This document shows positions 1 to 4,495 of a stretch of 7,508 nucleotides of DNA, piece by piece. Under the pieces are notes generated by a model that did not search any database, was not told the origin of the DNA, and saw only the letters and a program-made list of their open reading frames with translations. The stretch is from Paracoccaceae bacterium (GTDB lineage Bacteria > Pseudomonadota > Alphaproteobacteria > Rhodobacterales > Rhodobacteraceae), in contig NVXA01000008.1 in NCBI GenBank assembly GCA_002746395.1, forward strand, positions 52,470 to 59,977, in the 5' to 3' direction. The position numbers and the translations under genes are program-made. Position 1 is the stretch's first letter. Every line of letters begins with the position of its first letter.

Positions 1-362
1 CGATCTGGAAAGAGGTCAAGGACCGCCTTGATGCGCCGGGTACTAGTCTTTCGGGCGGGCAGCAGCAGCGTTTGTGCATTGCGCGCGCAATTGCGACCGC
101 GCCGGAGGTGCTGTTGATGGATGAACCCGCCTCGGCCCTTGACCCCATCGCTACGGCGCAGATTGAAGAATTGATTGACGAGCTGCGGCACAACTATTCC
201 GTGGTGATCGTCACCCACTCCATGCAGCAGGCCGCGCGGGTCTCGCAAAAAACGGCGTTTTTTCATCTGGGGGATATGGTAGAATACGGCGACACGTCGA
301 CGATTTTTACCAATCCGGTTGACCAGCGCACACAAGATTACATTACCGGCCGGATCGGTTAA
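1..362 (+). CDS. pstB: Phosphate ABC transporter ATP-binding protein PstB, C-terminal part (5' end outside window)
   Basis: PstB is the cytoplasmic ATPase of the high-affinity phosphate importer PstSCAB. The reading frame is open from base 3 and gives 119 residues to the TAA stop. Visible in order are the ABC signature [14 protein letters not shown] (bases 60-101), the Walker B and D-loop stretch [16 protein letters not shown] and the H-loop [15 protein letters not shown]. These are followed by the PstB-type tail with HLGDMVEYG and a region ending YITGRIG. The Walker A half lies upstream of the window. [14 protein letters not shown] followed by [11 protein letters not shown] is strongly diagnostic of PstB within the ABC family. 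The gene is 9 bp upstream of phoU on the same strand, as expected for a pst-pho operon. A TTG near base 72 opens a shorter frame but is inside the signature motif, so it is not a start. Identification is firm; only the truncation by the window edge limits it. Confidence 0.96.
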   Translation, partial: IWKEVKDRLDAPGTSLSGGQQQRLCIARAIATAPEVLLMDEPASALDPIATAQIEELIDELRHNYSVVIVTHSMQQAARVSQKTAFFHLGDMVEYGDTSTIFTNPVDQRTQDYITGRIG

Positions 363-371
363 GGGGGAATT

Positions 372-1082
372 ATGAAAAAAGGACGTCACATTGTATCGGC
401 TTTTGACGATGATCTGATCACCATTCAAGCCAAGATTTCCGAGATGGGCGGGCTGGTAGAGGTCTTGCTTAGCGAGGCCTTGGAAGCCCTGAAAAACCGT
501 GATGCGGAATTGGCGCAACAGGTGGTAATTAAAGATAAGCAGCTGGACGCGATGGAACTGGGGTTGGAGGAACTCGCCACCCAAATCATCGCTTTGCGCC
601 AGCCTATGGCACAGGATTTGCGGGTTTTACTGTCGGCAATCAAGATTGCCTCGACGCTTGAACGTATCGGGGATCTGGCCAAGAACATTGCGCGGCGGGC
701 GATTTATTTGTCCGAGGCCAAGCCGGTTAAAATTTCGCATTCCATCGTACATATGGGGCAGGAAACCTTGCGGCAATTGTCGGAAGTTCTGGATGCCCAC
801 GCGCAACGCGATGCGGAATTGGCGGTGGATATCTGGAACCGCGACGTCGAAATTGACGAGATGTACAATGCGATTTTTCGCGAAGTTGTTACCTATATGA
901 TGGACGACAGCCGGATGATCGGGCTTGGCTCGCAATTGCTGTTCGTGGCGAAAAACCTTGAGCGGATCGGGGATCACACCACTCATATTTCCGAGATGAT
1001 TTACTATGTTGTAAAGGGTGAACCGCTGGGCGATGATCGGCCAAAGGGTGAACCCATCGGGCTTGGAGTCGCGCCGTTTTAG
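372..1082 (+). CDS. phoU: Phosphate signalling complex protein PhoU
   Basis: PhoU is a cytoplasmic all-helical protein that links the Pst transporter to the phosphate sensor kinase and keeps the Pho regulon off when phosphate is plentiful. The 236-residue product has the usual family length and two tandem PhoU domains. Each carries the metal-binding helix signature: ERIGDLAKNIARR at residues 97-109 and ERIGDHTTHISEM at 197-209. RQPMAQDLR (76-84) is the conserved loop of the first domain. The ATG is preceded by AAGGGGGA (361-368) at good spacing, which supports this start. The gene lies 9 bp after pstB and 9 bp before phoB, so the three are probably co-transcribed and PhoB-controlled from a promoter outside the window. 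The C-terminal tail after residue 215 (GEPLGDD...KGEPIG) contains a short internal echo, GEPLG/GEPIG, and is probably disordered. Confidence 0.96.
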   Translation: MKKGRHIVSAFDDDLITIQAKISEMGGLVEVLLSEALEALKNRDAELAQQVVIKDKQLDAMELGLEELATQIIALRQPMAQDLRVLLSAIKIASTLERIGDLAKNIARRAIYLSEAKPVKISHSIVHMGQETLRQLSEVLDAHAQRDAELAVDIWNRDVEIDEMYNAIFREVVTYMMDDSRMIGLGSQLLFVAKNLERIGDHTTHISEMIYYVVKGEPLGDDRPKGEPIGLGVAPF

Positions 1083-1091
1083 GGGGCAAGG

Positions 1092-1784
1092 ATGAGCATT
1101 AAAGTTCTGGTTGTCGAGGATGAAGAGGCGATTAGCCATCTGCTGAAGTACAACCTGACAGCCGAAGGTTTCGAGGTTTCGATTGTTGACGACGGTGACG
1201 AAGCTTTGATGGCCGCCGAGGATTTTCAACCTGACATTATATTGCTGGACTGGATGTTGCCGCATGTCTCGGGCATCGAGATTTGCCGCCAGTTGCGCGC
1301 GCGTTCTGAAACGCGGAATATTCCGGTGATCATGCTGACCGCGCGGGCCGAGGAAGAAGACCGCTTGCGCGGGTTTGAAAAGGGTGCGGATGATTACGTG
1401 ACCAAGCCGTTTTCGATGAAAGAGTTGGTAGCGAGGATTCACGCAGTGTTGCGGCGCGCCAATCCGGCGGCGGCGGGCAATGTGGTGACGTTTGGTGATA
1501 TCGTTCTAGACCGCGACACGATGCGTGTGACACGGGGCGGCGGGGCCGTGACGCTTGGCCCGACGGAGTTTCGCCTTTTAGAAGTTTTGATCAAACGCCC
1601 GGGTCGGGTTTACAGCCGCGAACAGTTGCTGGATCGTGTCTGGGGACAAGATATTTACGTTGAGGCCCGCACGGTGGATGTGCATATCGGGCGGCTGCGC
1701 AAGGCATTGAATAAAGGCGGTTTGGTTGACCCGATCCGCACGGTTCGGGCGTCAGGTTATGCGCTGGACGAGACGTATACCTGA
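1092..1784 (+). CDS. phoB: Phosphate regulon response regulator PhoB
   Basis: PhoB is an OmpR/PhoB-class response regulator that is phosphorylated by PhoR under phosphate limitation and activates Pho-box promoters. The 230-residue length is typical. The N-terminal receiver domain (about 3-120) has the acidic pair E9/D10, phospho-acceptor D53 in LLDWMLP, switch T83 in IMLTAR and K105 in YVTKPF, so all catalytic residues are present. The C-terminal winged-helix domain (about 130-226) shows LGPTEFRLLEVL, the recognition-helix region ARTVDVHIGRLRKAL and the wing RTVRASGYAL. The start ATG follows GGGGGCAAGG (1082-1091). It is the last pho gene visible. No phoR follows, consistent with alphaproteobacterial layouts where phoR lies at the other end of the operon; that placement is inferred. 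The next 240 bp contain IS debris, so anything that once followed phoB may have been lost. Confidence 0.96.
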   Translation: MSIKVLVVEDEEAISHLLKYNLTAEGFEVSIVDDGDEALMAAEDFQPDIILLDWMLPHVSGIEICRQLRARSETRNIPVIMLTARAEEEDRLRGFEKGADDYVTKPFSMKELVARIHAVLRRANPAAAGNVVTFGDIVLDRDTMRVTRGGGAVTLGPTEFRLLEVLIKRPGRVYSREQLLDRVWGQDIYVEARTVDVHIGRLRKALNKGGLVDPIRTVRASGYALDETYT

Positions 1785-2022
1785 TGATTTGGCACGAAAA
1801 AACGACGTTCGGGTGAAGGTAACCCACCGAACTGGCCGAAGACAAAAAATCTAGCCCCAGGTGCTCCGATGTTGAGGCGGGTGCGTTCAATTTCAAGAAC
1901 TCTCCGCTGACTGGGGAAATACTTGGGGTGCGGGTCAACCCTCCGAAAGTGAAAATACACTATAGAAGAAATGCAGTGAAATTGTTCAGAGTTTACAATT
2001 AAAGATTATGTTGCATTGTGTG
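1785..2022. other. Gap between phoB and the IS element, containing IS debris
   Basis: No convincing gene is present in these 238 bases. An imperfect stem (GTTCGG at 1807-1812 with CCGAAC at 1827-1832) lies just after phoB but lacks a T-run, so it is a poor terminator candidate. Bases 1887-1936 match the right end of an IS3-family element (listed separately). The part from 1937 to 2022 is AT-rich with no recognisable gene. A loose promoter-like pair (TTGTTC with ATTATG at 17-bp spacing, about 1983-2010) would point into the IS, but this is weak. Frames crossing the stretch on the minus strand are short and run through phoB antisense. Confidence 0.5.
1887..1936 (+). mobile_element. Solitary right-end remnant of an IS3-family (IS407-like) element
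   Basis: The segment ends in ACTTGGGGTGCGGGTCA (1920-1936), which differs by one base from the end of the intact IS downstream (ACTTGGGGTGCAGGTCA, 3304-3320). Similarity continues inward with small gaps: both contain TCAATTT, a CAAG(A/G)AC(T/A)CT block and a GGGG/GAGG-rich stretch before the terminal match. It is therefore a related but not identical IS end in the same orientation as the intact element. No transposase remains beside it. The inner boundary is approximate. It records an earlier insertion whose body was deleted, or a recombination between IS copies. Confidence 0.75.
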
Positions 2023-2064
2023 TGACCTGCGTCCCTAGAATTCCTCCATTTTGATGTAGAGTCC
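2023..2064 (+). repeat. Left terminal inverted repeat of the IS
   Basis: It begins TGACCTGCGTCCC and continues through TCCTCCA and GATGTAGAGTCC. It aligns with the complement of the right end (TGACCTGCACCCC, TCCTCCA, GACGTAGTGTCC) with a few mismatches and one or two single-base gaps. The outermost eight bases are identical at both ends. TGACCTGC termini are typical of IS407-type elements. Confidence 0.88.
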
Positions 2065-2086
2065 GCCCACCCAAAAGGACGTACAA

Positions 2087-2350
2087 ATGAAGAATCGATT
2101 CACAGAAGAACAGATTATTGGCATCCTGAAAGAGCAAGAGCCTGGCGAACGGACAGCAGATGTTTGCCGTCGTCACGGCATCTCGCAGGCCACATTTTAC
2201 AAATACAAATCGAAGTATGGCGGCTTGGAGGTTTCGGATGCTCGTAAACTGCGGGCTTTGGAAGACGAGAACAACAAGCTGAAGAAGCTGTTGGCAGAGC
2301 AGATGGTAGACAACGCCATGCTTCGGGATGCGAACTCAAAAAAGTGGTAA
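2087..2350 (+). CDS. IS3-family transposase OrfA
   Basis: The 87-residue product is full length for an IS407-type OrfA, the DNA-binding subunit that recognises the IS ends. Residues 1-45 hold the Tnp-8 helix-turn-helix (RFTEEQIIGILKE, then DVCRRHGISQATFYKYKSKYGG). Residues 54-82 form a leucine-zipper-like coiled coil (LRALEDENNKLKKLLAEQM). The frame ends SKKW, as usual for the group. The ATG is preceded by AAAGGA (2074-2079) seven bases away. This frame is intact, unlike orfB, so OrfA could still be made; OrfA alone often represses transposition in IS3 elements (family knowledge). The last codons overlap the -1 slippery heptamer that would normally lead into orfB. Confidence 0.93.
   Translation: MKNRFTEEQIIGILKEQEPGERTADVCRRHGISQATFYKYKSKYGGLEVSDARKLRALEDENNKLKKLLAEQMVDNAMLRDANSKKW
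2338..2344 (+). promoter_or_regulatory. Programmed -1 frameshift heptamer A AAA AAG at the orfA/orfB junction
   Basis: The sequence reads A AAA AAG in the orfA frame (codons AAA 2339-2341 and AAG 2342-2344), an ideal X XXY YYZ slippery site. A -1 slip continues directly into GTG GTA ACG, the start of the orfB frame. IS3 elements use such slips to make the OrfAB fusion transposase. Here the fusion would hit TGA at 2485-2487 because of the inserted segments, so the site is intact but no longer productive. Confidence 0.85.
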
Positions 2351-2354
2351 CGTC

Positions 2355-2394
2355 CCACTGCCCGACAGGTGATTGTTTGCAATCTCCGACAGGG
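2355..2394 (+). repeat. Short palindromic insert, copy A, inside orfB
   Basis: About 40 nt interrupt orfB just after its start. The core is CTGCCCGACAGG, then a hairpin GATTG-TTTG-CAATC (2371-2384), then TCCGACAGGGG. Together with its flanks it can also form an outer stem, CGTCCC (2351-2356) with GGGACG (2394-2399). Removing 40 bases leaves GTG GTA ACG TCG GAC GCA AAG CGA, which joins the orfB start to AKREAVAHL in frame. The exact borders can slide a few bases because of the C and G runs. It resembles copy B downstream in order, spacing, hairpin design and direction. Confidence 0.72.
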
Positions 2395-2453
2395 GGACGC
2401 AAAGCGAGAAGCTGTGGCGCATTTGTGCGGTTCGCACGGTGTCAGCCAGCGTC

Positions 2454-2491
2454 CGCTGCCCGGCAGTGGTTTGCTTGCAAACCATGAGAGG
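2454..2491 (+). repeat. Short palindromic insert, copy B, inside orfB
   Basis: About 38 nt separate the codons for VSQR from those for ACDVLRVDR. It contains CTGCCCGGCAG, a perfect 7-bp hairpin TGGTTTG-CTTG-CAAACCA (2467-2484) and GAGAGG. The outer arms CGTCC (2450-2454) and GGGCG (2492-2496) can pair with one G-U. Excising 38 bases yields CGT CGG GCG TGT, coding R-R-A-C, the motif expected at this point of IS407-type OrfB. Copies A and B share CTGCCCG(A/G)CAG, the 4-nt YTTG loop followed by CAA, and a terminal G-rich arm, with roughly two thirds identity by eye. The insert also brings the TGA (2485-2487) that closes the OrfAB fusion frame. Confidence 0.72.
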
Positions 2492-3280
2492 GGGCGTGTG
2501 ATGTTTTGCGGGTGGATCGCTCGACGGTTCGGTATCAGTCTAAGCGAGCTGATGATGCGGAATTGCGTGAAGCCATCAAGGCCGTCGCCCGAGAACAGCG
2601 TCAGTTTGGCTATCGTCGTATCCAAGTCATGCTGCAAAGACAGGGAATATTCATGAACCACAAGAACCTCCGTCGCATATATGCCGAGGAAAAGTTGCAA
2701 GTTCGACGCAGGGGCGGTCGAAAACGAGCCTTGGGCACACGCAGGCCAATGGCGTGCTTGATGCTGCGAACCAGCGTTGGAGCCTTGATTTCGTATCCGA
2801 CGCATTCACGGATGGCAGGCGGTTTCGCATCCTGACTGTGGTGGACGGTTTCACGCGCGAGAATGTTGCCTTGGTAGCGGACACGTCCCTTTCTGGTGCC
2901 CGCATTGTTAGAGAATTGGAAAAAGCTATGACGGCTCGGGGTCGTCCCAACACGATTGTTTCGGATAATGGAACCGAGTTTACAAGCATGGCCATCTTGA
3001 AATGGGTACAGGAAACGGGCTTGGACTGGCATTACATTGCGCCGGGGAAACCTACCCAAAATGCGTTTGTAGAAAGCTTCAACGGCAAGTTGCGGGACGA
3101 ATGCCTGAACGAAAACCTGTTCAGTTCACTGGATGACGCTAAAGGCGTACTGGAAGACTGGAAGGAAGATTACAACCACCAAAGACCACATTCATCCTTG
3201 GGAAATATGACGCCGCAGGAATTCGCACAGAAAATGAGGATGGATAAACTGGCAGCTTAACACCATCAATTTAACTCCAA

Positions 3281-3320
3281 GGACACTACGTCAAGTGGAG
3301 GAGACTTGGGGTGCAGGTCA
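3281..3320 (-). repeat. Right terminal inverted repeat of the IS
   Basis: Read on the minus strand it starts TGACCTGCACCCC and pairs with the left repeat over about 40 bases. The orfB stop is 60 bp inside the end. A close copy of the last 17 bases occurs upstream at 1920-1936, marking the solitary IS-end remnant. Confidence 0.88.
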
Positions 3321-3362
3321 ATATCAAAATAAACTCAACAACTTGACTATACCATGAAAGCA

Positions 3363-3375
3363 CGTCAACTTGACG
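3363..3375. repeat. Small perfect inverted repeat between the IS and the Tad-like operon
   Basis: CGTCAA-C-TTGACG is a 6-bp inverted repeat around one base, 16 bp past the stop of the last Tad-like gene. Its CAACTTGAC core also occurs as a direct repeat at 3339-3347, 27 bp away. With a one-base centre it fits a dimeric-protein operator better than a terminator hairpin, and no T-run follows on either strand. Function is unknown and chance is possible in such a short stretch. Confidence 0.35.
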
Positions 3376-3390
3376 ATATAGCCCTAACTA

Positions 3391-3954
3391 CTAGTTGACC
3401 CAAACGACTCTAGAATCGTAACGCGGGCTTATTGCGATTGTTCTGCGCAGAGTAGTAACGGTCATTCCGATATAGCTAGTCATCGGTACGTAGGGAACGA
3501 AAGATTCAACCAGCAGAACAGTTTCGCTGCTGTACATATCTGGGAGTTCAGAGATTTGAATGTCGGCATCCTCTAAAACAATAGTGGCGGTTCCTGTTAC
3601 GCCTGACCATTGAACTGTGTAGGTGCCCGGATCGTCTACAATGTCGGGGTCTATCGTGTACAATATGCTACTGATTCTCAAGCCACCGCCAGAAGTTTTG
3701 GGCAAGAGCGATGATTGCAGTAGTTGAAGTAAGTCTAAGTAGGCGGTATCCACTTCACTGTTTCGTGATATAATATCTGCCACAACCGTGTTCGCTGCTA
3801 TTAGTGCGCCTCGCGATTTGAAAGCGTCAAAAAACACAACAATTCCCAGCATCCAAAACATCAACAGTGGGAACCAGAGGACGAACTCAATTGTTGCCGT
3901 CCCACTGTCGTCTTTGAGGTACTCGTTTATTTTTGTTCGGATGTAGGAGATCAT
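3391..3954 (-). CDS. TadE/TadF-type pseudopilin-like membrane protein (second of pair)
   Basis: The 187-residue product has a class III (Flp-type) prepilin N-terminus: DDSGTATIEFVLWFPLLMF, with G18, a Glu at +5 after it (E23) and then a hydrophobic helix to about residue 43. TadE and TadF proteins are processed by a TadV/CpaA-type prepilin peptidase and work as minor pseudopilins in Tad pilus assembly (family knowledge). The rest is a periplasmic domain ending in VVWVN. The frame extends 15 codons upstream to base 3999, but that would overlap the preceding gene. The ATG at 3954 gives a 4-bp gap, with GAGAGAG in the end of the upstream gene as a possible binding site, so it is preferred. It is the last gene of the three-gene minus-strand operon. 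Assignment to TadE rather than TadF is not resolvable by eye. Confidence 0.85.
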   Translation of the reverse strand: MISYIRTKINEYLKDDSGTATIEFVLWFPLLMFWMLGIVVFFDAFKSRGALIAANTVVADIISRNSEVDTAYLDLLQLLQSSLLPKTSGGGLRISSILYTIDPDIVDDPGTYTVQWSGVTGTATIVLEDADIQISELPDMYSSETVLLVESFVPYVPMTSYIGMTVTTLRRTIAISPRYDSRVVWVN

Positions 3955-3958
3955 AGAA

Positions 3959-4495
3959 TTAAGGCTCTCTCTTGAAAGCTGAGGACGCAACCATCGCATA
4001 GCCGCCTGTTGAATCTTTTGTCAGTTGTGCCGCAATGCCCATGCCTGGCAACATAAGGTCAACAATTACGCACGCGCGCACAAACATTATATCTTCCAAT
4101 GTTCCTGCCGAAAAATTCTCAACCGGGATGATGTCTCCGGTTCGGTCGACGCAAGTACTTTCAGTTCGTGGAATTCCAGATGAGAGCGTCAGCGGCACAA
4201 GTTCTATATGAACGGAAGTTAGGCAATTACGCAAAACGAGCGACCGTTCGCACACCAGCTGCTTTAGTTTGGCATGCGTTGGATCAACGATATTATCGAG
4301 GCGCAGGTCACGAATTGTCAGGTTTAGCCCACGGGCAAGCATCATTTGACGGGTTGTAAGCCAGCCGAGTTCGAAGGTCGAAAAAACCAACCACAAGATC
4401 ATTGGGAAAATCATAACGAATTCGACTGTAGCAGCTCCGGAGTCTGCGCCTCGGAACTCCCGTAGTTTTGATGATGCTTTTCTAAAGAATGTCAT
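3959..4495 (-). CDS. TadE/TadF-type pseudopilin-like membrane protein (first of pair)
   Basis: The 178-residue product begins with a short basic leader and the prepilin-like segment ADSGAATVEFVMIFPMILW, with G20 as the likely cleavage residue and E25 at +5. A hydrophobic helix runs to about residue 45, followed by FELGWLTTRQMMLARGLNL, a stretch common in alphaproteobacterial TadE-like proteins. The exported part has four cysteines (C82, C91, C115, C142), an even number compatible with two disulfides. The ATG shares one base with the stop of the upstream vWA gene (TAATG) and has no clear Shine-Dalgarno sequence, so translation probably depends on re-initiation coupled to that gene. The downstream gene begins 4 bp after its TAA. 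Role: probable minor pseudopilin in a Tad/Flp-like assembly system. Confidence 0.86.
   Translation of the reverse strand: MTFFRKASSKLREFRGADSGAATVEFVMIFPMILWLVFSTFELGWLTTRQMMLARGLNLTIRDLRLDNIVDPTHAKLKQLVCERSLVLRNCLTSVHIELVPLTLSSGIPRTESTCVDRTGDIIPVENFSAGTLEDIMFVRACVIVDLMLPGMGIAAQLTKDSTGGYAMVASSAFKREP

Larger units (their letters stand above)
2344..3260 (+). pseudogene. IS3-family transposase OrfB (DDE integrase), broken by two short inserts and a frameshift
   Basis: orfB would supply the catalytic DDE domain of the IS transposase. Homologous protein is spread over three frames. After the inserted 2355-2394 segment, AKREAVAHLCGSHGVSQR is read in one frame to 2452. After the second insert (2454-2491) the frame becomes ACDVLRVDRSTVRYQSKR up to GTRRPM at about 2751. 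A further shift near 2752-2754 moves to the frame running to TAA at 3260. That last part keeps the catalytic triad: D in SLDF (codon 2787-2789), D in SDNGTEF (2964-2966) and E in FVESFNGK (3072-3074), with 35 residues between the last two. QRPHSSLG is also present. A VVDGFTRE stretch has G where family members usually have D. Reading directly from GTG 2344 stops at 2485. The catalytic core reads as recently functional, so decay is likely recent. Confidence 0.92.
2023..3320 (+). mobile_element. IS3-family insertion sequence, IS407-like group, inactivated
   Basis: The element is bounded by imperfect inverted repeats starting TGACCTGC at both ends. It carries orfA (helix-turn-helix and leucine zipper) and orfB (DDE integrase) with a -1 slippery site between them, the standard IS3 plan. 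Length is 1298 bp; subtracting the two inserts inside orfB (40 + 38) gives 1220 bp, close to the roughly 1.2 kb usual for this group. The four bases flanking each end (TGTG on the left, ATAT on the right) do not match, so no target-site duplication is seen. orfB has at least three frame-disrupting changes, so the copy should not make an active transposase. It sits between the convergent pho and Tad-like operons without interrupting a recognisable gene. Confidence 0.93.

Noticed and set aside
627..1442. Long minus-strand open frame (271 codons) across phoU and phoB
   Set aside because: It is antisense to two well-supported genes, has no family motifs and no ribosome binding site; it is a codon-structure shadow.
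1807..1832. Hairpin GTTCGG/CCGAAC as a phoB terminator
   Set aside because: The stem is interrupted and no T-run follows on the plus strand; kept only as a note in the gap entry.
1757..1960. Minus-strand open frame over the end of phoB and the gap
   Set aside because: It overlaps the phoB end and the IS-end remnant, and the product matches nothing I recognise.
1785..2022. A Pho box or second promoter after phoB
   Set aside because: No CTGTCAT-like direct repeats were found in the gap, and the only promoter-like pair is weak.
2355..2491. The two hairpin segments as a minimal CRISPR array
   Set aside because: The copies are only partly identical and the 59 bases between them are coherent orfB coding sequence, not a spacer; no cas genes are present.
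2355..2491. The hairpin segments as integron attC sites
   Set aside because: No GTTRRRY/RYYYAAC core pair is present and no integrase or cassette structure is seen.
2369..2656. Plus-strand open frame through both inserts as a separate gene
   Set aside because: Only its first part matches OrfB; after the second insert it reads out of frame over sequence clearly coding OrfB in another frame.
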